From contig CANFEB010000008.1 in the NCBI GenBank assembly GCA_947445775.1, forward strand, positions 1 to 64,000: 64,000 bases of DNA. The letters run 5' to 3'. Position 1 is the stretch's first letter. Each line of letters begins with the position of its first letter. This DNA comes from Oligoflexales bacterium (GTDB lineage: Bacteria > Bdellovibrionota_B > Oligoflexia > Oligoflexales > RGVZ01). The notes beneath the pieces are model-generated. The model saw only the letters and a program-made list of their open reading frames with translations. It did not search any database and was not told the origin of the DNA. Positions 9,672-17,273 of the stretch are shown here, piece by piece. The translations under genes and the position numbers were made by a program.

Positions 9672-10513
9672 AGCACAGCCACAAAAGACGCGACCCAAAT
9701 TTGCACGAAAGAAATAGCGGACCGCTACGCCAAAAAAAATCTCTCGGTCAGGTCTTTTTACATGATGAGTGGCCGGTGCGGCGCGTCGTTGAAATTGTCC
9801 AGGAATGGAAGGCCACGGCTGTGATCGAGATCGGACCTGGGGGCGCGATTTTGACGAATGCCCTGTCCAAGGCCGGAATCGCCACAACCGCCATTGAAAA
9901 AGACGACAGGTTTGCAGAGCGACTGATCAGCGCTGCAATTCCAGGAGTCGAAATCGTCAACCAAGACGTCCTTCAATTTGATCTGGGCGCATGGATTGAC
10001 GGCGTCATTGCTGCCGGAAAACGCCCGGCCGTTGTCGGCAATATTCCCTACAACATTTCGTCGCCGATCATCCTGTGGGTTTTGCCCCACCTGCATCGCC
10101 TCGCTGGCGCAACATTTCTGGTCCAACTTGAATTTGCGGAAAGACTGGCTGCTGTGCCCCACACCAAAGACTACGGCAGCCTGTCGGTTTACACGCAACT
10201 GCGGGCCAAGGTCCGGCTGGACTGTGAAGTTGGTCGGGAATTTTTCACGCCCGTCCCGAAAGTCGACAGCGCCATCGTTGTTATGGAGCCGCCGCTAAAA
10301 TCCCTGGATCCGGAAGTTTTAAAAAAAATCGAAACAATTACCCGCACAGCCTTTCACCAAAGGCGAAAACAATTGCGCAACGCCGTCAAGCCGTTCCTTG
10401 CTGGACGGAAAGAGGCCGATTGTCCGATTGATTTAAGTCGCCGCCCCGAGATGCTCACCCTCGACGAATTTGCCGCGCTGGCTAAATTCCTGACCGAACC
10501 CACGTCAACCTGA
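9668..10513 (+). CDS. rsmA: 16S rRNA dimethyladenosine transferase RsmA (KsgA)
   Basis: The enzyme dimethylates two adjacent adenosines in the 3'-terminal hairpin of 16S rRNA, late in 30S assembly. The protein has 281 residues from a GTG that overlaps the tsaD stop. Motifs are GQVFLHD (27-33), the SAM-binding IEIGPGGA (53-60; the usual GPGxGxLT is slightly altered to GPGGAILT) and the catalytic NIPYNISSP (125-133). The C-terminal helical domain with FHQRRKQLRNA is present. Position 30 is Phe where most homologues have Asn before FL, a minor deviation. Confidence 0.95.
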   Translation: MKHSHKRRDPNLHERNSGPLRQKKSLGQVFLHDEWPVRRVVEIVQEWKATAVIEIGPGGAILTNALSKAGIATTAIEKDDRFAERLISAAIPGVEIVNQDVLQFDLGAWIDGVIAAGKRPAVVGNIPYNISSPIILWVLPHLHRLAGATFLVQLEFAERLAAVPHTKDYGSLSVYTQLRAKVRLDCEVGREFFTPVPKVDSAIVVMEPPLKSLDPEVLKKIETITRTAFHQRRKQLRNAVKPFLAGRKEADCPIDLSRRPEMLTLDEFAALAKFLTEPTST

Positions 10514-10550
10514 TGCAGTTCAGCCCTTAATCTAGAAAGAAGAAACAATA

Positions 10551-10576
10551 TTGACAATAATTTTATATTATGTCAA
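10551..10576. promoter_or_regulatory. Inverted repeat upstream of the AbiE pair
   Basis: TTGACA (10551-10556) and TGTCAA (10571-10576) form perfect outer arms, and the flanking ATAA/TTA extends the symmetry with one skipped base. The element lies 31 bases before the antitoxin ATG in an AT-rich leader. AbiEi antitoxins repress their own promoter by binding inverted repeats, so this is a likely operator; TTGACA could also serve as a -35 box. Confidence 0.6.
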
Positions 10577-10607
10577 TTTTGACTCATTATTTAATGAGGA
10601 AGTCTCC

Positions 10608-11207
10608 ATGACAGGGAAAGACTCGGCCCAAAGAGGAAAATCCCTTAAACGACTAACAGCCATGGGCATTTTCCAAGTAAAAGACGCCGAGCACGCTGGC
10701 CTGTCACGCGCCACCCTTTCTCGTATGGTAGCCGCCGGCGTTATGCAATCTGTGGCTTTGGGTGTCTACAAGATGTCCGCAGTTGACATTGCCCACGAAG
10801 AGCTGGACTTCATCGTAGCCTGCATGAGATGCGGTCCCGATGCTGCCATTGGCGGCCTCACCGCTCTCTATCACTATGGGTTTATCGAGGAAGTTCCCGA
10901 TCGTATTTGGTTGGTCGTGCCTCATGAGGTTAGGTCGGCCAATAAGAATTACCGCCTGCTACGGACCAAGCATCCACCAAAAGCCGGAATCATCCGCCAC
11001 GGTCGCTACCGCATCATCTCTCCAGAAAGGGCGGTGCTGGAGGCCCTCCGCTTTTCCAGCAAGATAGGTGAAGGCATGGCCATCGCAGCAGCGCGGAAGG
11101 CCCTGAAGGGCAAAGATGTCACTCGCAAGAAACTTTACGAACTGGCAAAGAAGTTTGGACTGATAAAAGTCTTGGAAAATTATTGGGAGGCCATTGCAAG
11201 CCCATGA
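10608..11207 (+). CDS. AbiEi-type antitoxin, winged-helix regulator
   Basis: The protein has 199 residues from the ATG at 10608, which has gagga 8 bases upstream; an in-frame upstream start would run through the operator-like repeat and is rejected. The N-terminus (about residues 15-60; FQVKDAEHAGLSRATLSRMV) is a winged helix-turn-helix, and the rest matches AbiEi-type regulators (GLTALYHYGFI, ISPERAVLEAL). In type IV AbiE systems this protein counteracts the nucleotidyltransferase toxin and represses the operon. It overlaps the toxin gene by ATGA. Confidence 0.85.
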   Translation: MTGKDSAQRGKSLKRLTAMGIFQVKDAEHAGLSRATLSRMVAAGVMQSVALGVYKMSAVDIAHEELDFIVACMRCGPDAAIGGLTALYHYGFIEEVPDRIWLVVPHEVRSANKNYRLLRTKHPPKAGIIRHGRYRIISPERAVLEALRFSSKIGEGMAIAAARKALKGKDVTRKKLYELAKKFGLIKVLENYWEAIASP

Positions 11208-12034
11208 CGCTACCCGCAGATAAAATCAAGCAACGGTTCACGGACTTAGCAAAAAGTACCGGAGAGCCGTATGATCGTCTGCAGACCTTGTTCTTCTTAG
11301 AACGTGCTGCTTTGCGACTTACTGCCGATTCCAGCTTGGCCAAACATCTCATCTTCAAGGGAGGTTTTGTAAGCGTCAGGATCTATCACTCACCGCGCTT
11401 TACCAAGGATCTGGATGCTACGCTGATAGGCCTTTCTGTCGAAGTTGCAAAGAGAAAAATCGTTGAAGCCATGCAGGTTAACGTCAACGATACCGTTTGG
11501 TTTGAATTTGAGGGAATTGAGGATACGGCGCACCAAAGCGAGTATGGCGGGACCCGCTTTGTTTTCCGCGCTGGTTTTGGGTTGCCGCCGACAGGTAAAG
11601 TCAAAGCACAAATTGTGCATATCGATATCGGAACCGGGGATCCAGTCACACCCCGAGCTCGATTGGTTAACACTTTGTCGCAAATTGACGATCAGACTTT
11701 AAGCTGGCAAGTTTATCCCCCAGAAAGCATCATGGCTGAAAAGCTGCACACGTTGGCCACCCTTGGCTCATTAAATTCACGCTCCAAGGATATTTATGAC
11801 ATTCGTTTGCTTTGCGATAAGGTCGCGCCAGAGATCCTAAAGCAAGCCTTAAAAGCCACCTTTGCCTACAGAAAAGATGAACTGCCGCATTCATTTGCCG
11901 AAGAGTTTGCTGACATCGATCGTTTCATACTTCGTCGTGGCTGGAAAACCGCGGTGGGCTACCTAAAGAGCAGCCCTGATTTTGATGAAACGTTAGATGC
12001 CGTTGCTCAATGGCTTAAAAAGCATGAACTATGA
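11204..12034 (+). CDS. AbiEii/AbiGii-type nucleotidyltransferase toxin
   Basis: This 276-residue protein belongs to the DUF1814/AbiEii nucleotidyltransferase family. Visible are the KGGF motif followed by SPRFTKDLDA (catalytic Asp pair, about residues 55-75), and a later MAEKLHTLATLGSLNSRSKD-type segment with the conserved EK and K-D pairs near residue 180. Known relatives block growth by modifying tRNA acceptor ends. The start ATG at 11204 overlaps the antitoxin stop, as expected for a toxin-antitoxin operon. The following gene converges with a 26-base gap. Confidence 0.86.
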   Translation: MTLPADKIKQRFTDLAKSTGEPYDRLQTLFFLERAALRLTADSSLAKHLIFKGGFVSVRIYHSPRFTKDLDATLIGLSVEVAKRKIVEAMQVNVNDTVWFEFEGIEDTAHQSEYGGTRFVFRAGFGLPPTGKVKAQIVHIDIGTGDPVTPRARLVNTLSQIDDQTLSWQVYPPESIMAEKLHTLATLGSLNSRSKDIYDIRLLCDKVAPEILKQALKATFAYRKDELPHSFAEEFADIDRFILRRGWKTAVGYLKSSPDFDETLDAVAQWLKKHEL

Positions 12035-12060
12035 GAGCCACAGCGAATTGAAGTAAGCGA

Positions 12061-13809
12061 CTAATCCGTTCCAGGAAGCCAAACGCTTCCTGAACCGGGC
12101 GACGTCACTTGGCTGGATTTTTTAGCAGTCGCAAATAAATCCTGAATCAAACGGGCGTCTGATTCCTCGCCCAACGATTTCAAGATCAGTCGACTTTTTA
12201 ATGGCGCCTTCAAATCCAAAAACGGATCGTTCTGGATCAAATCCGGACCCCAATAAATTCGCGACGGATCAACAAAACAAATTTGTGGTTGGTCCTCTGG
12301 CAGGCACGGCAGCAGCGCCAAACGGTCGGCAACAAATTCTGAAATCTCACTGATGCGCAACGGCAACAAGATCGCCACAGTGAGCCCCGCCGACACCATC
12401 AACCAAGTTACGGCACGCGACGACGAGCCAGCGCCAACCAATCCCGAAAGCCCCAAAAGCACCGCAAAACCAAGGGCAGGCTGCATGTAGCGGTACCCCC
12501 AGCCGTGGCCCTGATTCAGTGGAAACATAAAATAAAATCCGGCCGCGCCTGCCAGGGCTAGGGCGCAAACTTGCAACGCCTCATCAGTTTTCGAACGTCC
12601 CCGCAAAATATTTTTGCGAGTCATGCGAGTCATGCGAGTCATGCGAATCATGCGAATCCAAGCTAATCCAGCCAGGCCGACTAGGCCAACCAAGCCAGGC
12701 AGAGCCCACAGCGAAAACCGGAGCAGGCTCATAATATCTTGAAGGAACTGCCGGAAGGTTGGCCACCTCAAATGCTGACCAAGCCACGACAACTCAGTTG
12801 CAGCCGCACTAAGTCCACGCAAAGATTCTTGACGATGAGCCTGGGACAAGCCCTGAACCATACCGGTCCAACCAAACGAAAAAACACCGATAAAGGGAAC
12901 GTAAGCACACATCAAACACAAGATGTCACGAAACCTTTTGCCCCGCGCAAGAATCACAACCGCCGGCACTGCCACGAGCAAATGCGGCATCTGATTCCCT
13001 GTATGCAAGGCGATGCCCCCCGTGATTCCGGCTGCCACCATGGCCATCAGAGTCCCGCGCATAAAAAAGTATATAAAGCCAAGATGCAGCAGCAATAAAA
13101 AATTGGTGGCAAAAGAAGCCATTCCAAATCCGACGACCGAAGCGCTGCCAACCATAAGCAGCATCGCTAAACCCGCAATCCAAGCCTGCTGCCAGAGCTG
13201 CCAAGCACAAAGGCCGGCAAGAACGACAATGGCGCCAGCGATCAAAGGATTGACTAAAAAACGAAGCCCGACCTTTTCAAAGGGGGCCGCTAAAATCGCG
13301 AATGCCGGTTGATAGCTGGTGCCAACCCGGCCGCTGCCGTCACTGGACAGCAAAATTCGATTGCCAAGTTCCGCCGGTGCCATTCGCTCTGCAATAGCCT
13401 CCGGCCAATGACCGTAAAACGTCCCTTGGGCAAAAATCTTCGTTTGCAGGACATTCGTGTATTCATCTCCTGAGATTGCGGCCTGCCGGTAAACATTGAG
13501 GCTGCCAATCACGCAAAAAACAAAAACTAGCCCGCCCACAATCCAGCGTTTCGCCCACAACGACTCCAAAGCGGCTTGTTGTTGATCGACCGCAACAAGC
13601 CTGGCCAAACCAAGGCTCAGCACAGCAATGACTGCGGCGATGAAGGCTGCCAGGGGCTCTTGGGTGACAAACTGCAAGTCAAACACATCGAGCAGCAGCA
13701 GTGAGGGCACTTGGGATTCGCGCCACAGCGCAATCACAATGGCGGCACCCGCAATGGCAAGCACAGACCCCGTCAGCCACCAAAGGGATTTTTCAGTTGA
13801 TTCAGACAT
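12061..13809 (-). CDS. GT-C-like multi-pass membrane protein, probable glycosyltransferase
   Basis: This integral membrane protein of about 582 residues has roughly 12 hydrophobic segments. Just after the third helix it has ISGDEYTNVLQTKI, which resembles the first periplasmic loop of GT-C enzymes (PMT/ArnT-like), where an Asp-Glu pair binds the metal or acceptor. The C-terminal soluble part is about 110 residues. I infer transfer of a sugar from a polyprenyl-phosphate donor in the periplasm; substrate unknown. The ATG at 13809 overlaps the end of the ferredoxin gene, so it is the last gene of the minus-strand string. A 9-bp repeat adds MTR units to a loop. Confidence 0.6.
   Translation of the reverse strand: MSESTEKSLWWLTGSVLAIAGAAIVIALWRESQVPSLLLLDVFDLQFVTQEPLAAFIAAVIAVLSLGLARLVAVDQQQAALESLWAKRWIVGGLVFVFCVIGSLNVYRQAAISGDEYTNVLQTKIFAQGTFYGHWPEAIAERMAPAELGNRILLSSDGSGRVGTSYQPAFAILAAPFEKVGLRFLVNPLIAGAIVVLAGLCAWQLWQQAWIAGLAMLLMVGSASVVGFGMASFATNFLLLLHLGFIYFFMRGTLMAMVAAGITGGIALHTGNQMPHLLVAVPAVVILARGKRFRDILCLMCAYVPFIGVFSFGWTGMVQGLSQAHRQESLRGLSAAATELSWLGQHLRWPTFRQFLQDIMSLLRFSLWALPGLVGLVGLAGLAWIRMIRMTRMTRMTRKNILRGRSKTDEALQVCALALAGAAGFYFMFPLNQGHGWGYRYMQPALGFAVLLGLSGLVGAGSSSRAVTWLMVSAGLTVAILLPLRISEISEFVADRLALLPCLPEDQPQICFVDPSRIYWGPDLIQNDPFLDLKAPLKSRLILKSLGEESDARLIQDLFATAKKSSQVTSPGSGSVWLPGTD
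12615..12659 (-). repeat. 9-bp tandem repeat x5, in frame
   Basis: Five copies of tgcgagtca/tgcgaatca (plus-strand reading) encode IR-MIR-MTR-MTR-MTR in a cytoplasmic-side loop after a membrane helix of the GT-C-like protein. Confidence 0.95.
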
Positions 13810-14155
13810 CTTCAAAATCCGAGTTGTCGCCCGGATCGTAGGAATCTTGGAAATTCAAATCCACGGCAACCTCGCCGTCTTGAATCCGAGCCCGGCAAGC
13901 CATGCGCACCGTTCCATCAAGCGGAAGTTTTAGCCGGCGCAGCATAGCCAATTCGTCTTCGGCCGCAGCAGTGAGCGTGCCATTTGAACACTCAACCTGG
14001 ACGCCGCAAGTGCCACAGCGCAGGGATGCGCACATAAAGCGAATTGGAATGCTGGCCTGGCGTGCAGCGACCAGTATTTTAGTCCCAGAATCGACTTCAA
14101 CCCGCGCCGCCGCAGGCATGAATATCACCACAGGATTTTTTTGTGCCGTGGTCAT
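13802..14155 (-). CDS. Plant-type [2Fe-2S] ferredoxin
   Basis: This is a 117-residue electron carrier. Cysteines at 42, 47, 50 and 87 form the Cx4Cx2Cx36C pattern of adrenodoxin/plant-type [2Fe-2S] ferredoxins. The tail after residue 95 is acidic. It overlaps the dapD stop (ATGA), so it is translated with the dapD/aminotransferase group; no partner reductase or oxygenase is adjacent other than the haem-dependent tryptophan dioxygenase, which does not need a ferredoxin. The partner is therefore unknown. Confidence 0.9.
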   Translation of the reverse strand: MTTAQKNPVVIFMPAAARVEVDSGTKILVAARQASIPIRFMCASLRCGTCGVQVECSNGTLTAAAEDELAMLRRLKLPLDGTVRMACRARIQDGEVAVDLNFQDSYDPGDNSDFEDV

Positions 14156-15102
14156 ACCGAAAGAGCGAACTCACGAAGGGTTTCGTTCAGTGAAGTCTTG
14201 AGGTCGGTCGAAGGCTTGCGCTCGCCAATGATGTAGGCGCAAGAGGTAAATATTTTGCCGCCCGGCATTTCTTTTTCCTTGGTTCCGGGAACAACAACAC
14301 AACGCGGCGGAATATAACCTTTGATTTCGGGCATACCCGATTTTCGCGTGTCGATGATTGGAGTCGATGCCGTCAAGGTGGTGTTGGCAGCGAGCACGGC
14401 CTCACGACCGATGCGAACCCCTTCAACAACAATGCAGCGCGAGCCTAAGAACGCTCCATCTTCAACAATGACTGGCGTGGCCGATGGCGGCTCCAGAACA
14501 CCGCCAATTCCTACTCCGCCCGACAAATGGACATTGGCACCGATTTGCGCACAGGAACCCACCGTCGCCCACGTGTCCACCATCGTGCCCGCGCCAATCC
14601 ATGCGCCGATATTGACGTAAGACGGCATCAAGATAACACCTGGCTCCATAAATGAACCGTAGCGGGCCACAGCAGGGGGAACCACGCGGACCTTGAGGTC
14701 GCGGTAGTTGGTCTTGAGGGGAATTTTATCGTGGTAAACAAATGGCCCAACTTCGATGTGGGCCATCGGAGAAAATTTAAAATAAAGCAAGATAGCCTGC
14801 TTGATCCATGCATGGGTCGTCCAGCGTTCGCTTTCGCTTTCGCTTTCGCTTTCGCTTTCGCCAGCAGCATTAGCATCATTAGCATCATTAGCATCATTGG
14901 CAAGCGGCGTCGCAACCCGGATTTCACCACGGTCGAGTAGCCCAATCACAGACTCCACCGCAGCTCGCAACCGGATATCGGCATCAGACGCCGGCACAGG
15001 CACGTTCTTGCAACCCTCCTCAATGGCAAGTTGCAATTTATGGTGCAATTCATCGTGCAATTCATGCTGCATTTTATATTTGCCTTCGTTCTCAGAATTC
15101 AT
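14152..15102 (-). CDS. dapD: Tetrahydrodipicolinate N-succinyltransferase DapD
   Basis: DapD succinylates tetrahydrodipicolinate in the lysine/diaminopimelate pathway. The left-handed beta-helix region with its hexapeptide pattern (YVNIGAWIGAGTMVDTW, GGVLEPPSATPV, FLGSRCIVVEGV) is diagnostic, as is CVVVPGTKEKE near the C-terminus. The 316 residues exceed the usual ~275 because residues 68-92 hold (NDA)n followed by (SE)n between the N-terminal RVA and the conserved W..HAWIKQA segment; both are DNA-level tandem repeats. The first 30 residues are also His/Glu/Leu-repetitive. It overlaps the aminotransferase (ATGA), which probably provides the next pathway step. Confidence 0.95.
   Translation of the reverse strand: MNSENEGKYKMQHELHDELHHKLQLAIEEGCKNVPVPASDADIRLRAAVESVIGLLDRGEIRVATPLANDANDANDANAAGESESESESESERWTTHAWIKQAILLYFKFSPMAHIEVGPFVYHDKIPLKTNYRDLKVRVVPPAVARYGSFMEPGVILMPSYVNIGAWIGAGTMVDTWATVGSCAQIGANVHLSGGVGIGGVLEPPSATPVIVEDGAFLGSRCIVVEGVRIGREAVLAANTTLTASTPIIDTRKSGMPEIKGYIPPRCVVVPGTKEKEMPGGKIFTSCAYIIGERKPSTDLKTSLNETLREFALSV
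14827..14895 (-). repeat. Two adjacent in-frame microsatellites inside dapD
   Basis: On the plus strand, 14827-14862 is ttcgct x5 plus ttcgcc (a 6-bp unit encoding Ser-Glu). Positions 14869-14895 are attagcatc x3 (a 9-bp unit encoding Asn-Asp-Ala). Six bases separate them. Copies are perfect, indicating recent expansion. Confidence 0.97.
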
Positions 15103-16394
15103 TTCAAATACTCACGCAAAATTCCCATCGCCTGCTGCATATGCGCATCTTCGGGAACTAGGGCAAAACGGACATACCCCCGAATACCTTCACTGAGCCA
15201 CTGCGATGGAGATGTGATGATGCCGAGGCGCGCAAGGCTCATGGCAAAGGCAATGTCATCATCACCAAATTTATCTGGAATTTTTGCCCACAAATAAAAA
15301 GTCGTCGAAGGAATTTTTTCGATCATGCCGAATTCTTGCAAAAGCGGGCCGAATGTCGCCAGACGCTTGGTAAAAATCTTGCGACGATCAACTACATGCC
15401 GGTCATCAGCCCAAGCAACGGCGGCCGCATGCTGGATGAAATCCGGCGAACCCACGCCAAAATTCGCGCGGGCATTCAAGTATGGGGCAATGATGCGCGG
15501 ATCTCCGGCGATAAGTCCGGCGCGAAATCCAGTCAAACCAGAGCGTTTCGATAAGCTCATGAACGAGAGGACGCGGTCCGTAGAAAGTTGCAGTGGATTA
15601 ATCGGACGTGGGTCTTGGTCAACCGGTGGCTGCACACCGACTGGAAACTGCGTATCAATCGCGTCATCAATCGCGTCATCAATCGCCGCATCAAAAATAT
15701 CGACGTAGCAATCGTCAGACAGTAAAATTGTATCGGTTTTGTGCGCCCATTCAATGACGCGACGCCAGTATTCCAGCGGAGCCGTGGCACCCGTCGGATT
15801 ATGCGGGTGATTGATCCAGATGGCCGCAGCGTTTTTTTGCACATCAAGAGGCAGCTCCCACGGCTCCAACAAGTAACCATTGTCGGCCCTGACGCGGACT
15901 GGATATGGGATGCCACCGGCGTAGAGGGTTGAGCTGCGATAAACAGGATAGCCAGGATCAGGATAGATGATGTGTTTTTTGCCACCTGCGCGGCCGACCA
16001 GACACAGGGCGATGTTGAAGATCGCTTCTTTGCTGCCTTGGCTTGGAATGACGGCCAGATCACTGCCGGTTTGCAGACCAAAACGACGCTTAAGGTAACC
16101 TTCCTGCGCCACGGCAAGCTTTTCAATCCCCTTGACGCTCGGATACTGGCTGATTTCGGGAAGTGCATTCAATAAAGCCTGACGCACGGGCGACCAGGTT
16201 GGAATGCGTGGATCGCCAGTTCCAAAATCAAAAACTGGTTTGCCCTCTTTGACCAAGCCAGACTTGATTCGGCTTAATTCTTCCATGGGATAGGGCTTCA
16301 GGCCGGCGGTGACGTCGTTGACAAACGATGCCGACGATTTACGCGAAACGGGGGAAATGGGGGAAATGGGGGAAATAGGGGAATTGGGCGACAT
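15099..16394 (-). CDS. Class I PLP aminotransferase, probable succinyldiaminopimelate aminotransferase (DapC-like)
   Basis: This is a fold-type I aminotransferase of 431 residues with NPTG (199-202), DDCYVDIF near 227-234, the PLP lysine Lys283 in SLSKRSGLTGFRAG, and the late RFALVP with the carboxylate-binding Arg. Adjacency and ATGA overlap with dapD favour succinyl-DAP aminotransferase. Adjacency on the other side to tryptophan dioxygenase leaves kynurenine aminotransferase as an alternative. Two tandem repeats interrupt it: SPI units at the extreme N-terminus and an AIDD repeat at about 237-248 after the DDCY motif, where the family normally has a short loop. Confidence 0.82.
   Translation of the reverse strand: MSPNSPISPISPISPVSRKSSASFVNDVTAGLKPYPMEELSRIKSGLVKEGKPVFDFGTGDPRIPTWSPVRQALLNALPEISQYPSVKGIEKLAVAQEGYLKRRFGLQTGSDLAVIPSQGSKEAIFNIALCLVGRAGGKKHIIYPDPGYPVYRSSTLYAGGIPYPVRVRADNGYLLEPWELPLDVQKNAAAIWINHPHNPTGATAPLEYWRRVIEWAHKTDTILLSDDCYVDIFDAAIDDAIDDAIDTQFPVGVQPPVDQDPRPINPLQLSTDRVLSFMSLSKRSGLTGFRAGLIAGDPRIIAPYLNARANFGVGSPDFIQHAAAVAWADDRHVVDRRKIFTKRLATFGPLLQEFGMIEKIPSTTFYLWAKIPDKFGDDDIAFAMSLARLGIITSPSQWLSEGIRGYVRFALVPEDAHMQQAMGILREYLK
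15654..15689 (-). repeat. 12-bp tandem repeat x3, in frame
   Basis: Three copies of atcaatcgcgtc (plus-strand reading; the third ends ccgc) encode AIDD-AIDD-AIDT within the aminotransferase, close to the cofactor-binding region. Confidence 0.95.
16351..16386 (-). repeat. 9-bp tandem repeat x4 at the aminotransferase N-terminus
   Basis: Four copies of ggggaaatg (the last two with one or two changes) encode Ser-Pro-Ile units directly after the start codon. They lie upstream of the conserved fold. Confidence 0.95.
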
Positions 16395-16397
16395 GAT

Positions 16398-17261
16398 TCA
16401 ACCCCAACTGGAGGAGCCTAGGTCGCTCCGTAAGTGCCATAATTCCGGAAAAAACCGCTTGGATAATGTCTTGGTCAGATATTCAACACCACTCGATCCG
16501 CCAGTGCCGCGCTTGAATCCAATCATGCGCTCAACCATGACCACATGACGGTACCGCCAAAGCATAAAGGATTCGTCCAGGTCCATGAGGGATTCCAACG
16601 CATGGTAAAGGTCGATGTGCTTGTTTGGATCGCGATAAACCGCAAGGAAGACCTCTTTGACCCCATCGTTGGGTTCCCAGGCCGCAGCAGGATCACGCGC
16701 CAAAACATCTTTTGGCACCGGATGACCCTTGCGCGCCAAAAACTGTAACAACAGGTCATAGAGTGAAGGACGTTGCATCGCCTCTGTCAACTGCTGCAGA
16801 TGGGCCGGAGTAGAACGAAAAAATTTCAAATAACCTGGATCTTTTAAACCGATCCGAAATTCCAAGACGCGAAACTGGTGGGACTGGAATCCACTGGCCG
16901 GATTCAAGCGATCGCGGAAACGATTGAATTCGGTCGGCGTCATCGTTTCCAAAACCCCAACCTGATCCAAAAGAATTTTCTGAATGACATGAATGCGCTT
17001 CAGAGTCCGCAAAAACTCGGTGAGTGAATCGGACTTCAGGGCGCGCTCGGCCTTGTCCAACTCGTGCAAAACTTGCTTGAACCAAAGTTCGTAAACTTGA
17101 TGAATGATGATGAACAGGGTTTCGTCGTGTTCAGGGGGATCTGACTGGACAACTTGCAGGGCGAGCAAATTATCGATCTGCAGATAGCGATCATAGGTCA
17201 GGGTTGTCGCCGTTGGGACAATTAATGAGCCAGAATTGGATTTATTACGATCGTCTTGCAC
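16398..17261 (-). CDS. kynA: Tryptophan 2,3-dioxygenase
   Basis: This haem enzyme opens the indole ring of L-Trp to N-formylkynurenine, the first step of the kynurenine pathway. At 287 residues the length is normal. Diagnostic are the EHDETLFIIIHQVYELWFKQ-type block (44-63) with the distal His45, the RLNPASGFQSHQFR block, and the haem-proximal WRYRHVVMVERMIG followed by the substrate-binding GTGGSSG loop. It ends 3 bases before the aminotransferase start. No kynurenine formamidase, kynureninase or kynurenine hydroxylase is in the window, so the pathway is not complete here. Confidence 0.96.
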   Translation of the reverse strand: MQDDRNKSNSGSLIVPTATTLTYDRYLQIDNLLALQVVQSDPPEHDETLFIIIHQVYELWFKQVLHELDKAERALKSDSLTEFLRTLKRIHVIQKILLDQVGVLETMTPTEFNRFRDRLNPASGFQSHQFRVLEFRIGLKDPGYLKFFRSTPAHLQQLTEAMQRPSLYDLLLQFLARKGHPVPKDVLARDPAAAWEPNDGVKEVFLAVYRDPNKHIDLYHALESLMDLDESFMLWRYRHVVMVERMIGFKRGTGGSSGVEYLTKTLSKRFFPELWHLRSDLGSSSWG

Positions 17262-17273
17262 ACGCAGCCTCCG

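Noticed and set aside
10551-10607. Upstream start for the AbiEi antitoxin
   Set aside because: It would translate the operator-like inverted repeat; ATG 10608 has a good ribosome-binding site.
14731-15196. Plus-strand genes opposite dapD with Phe-Ala and Leu-Ser runs
   Set aside because: They are antisense reads of the microsatellite, and dapD is unmistakable on the minus strand.
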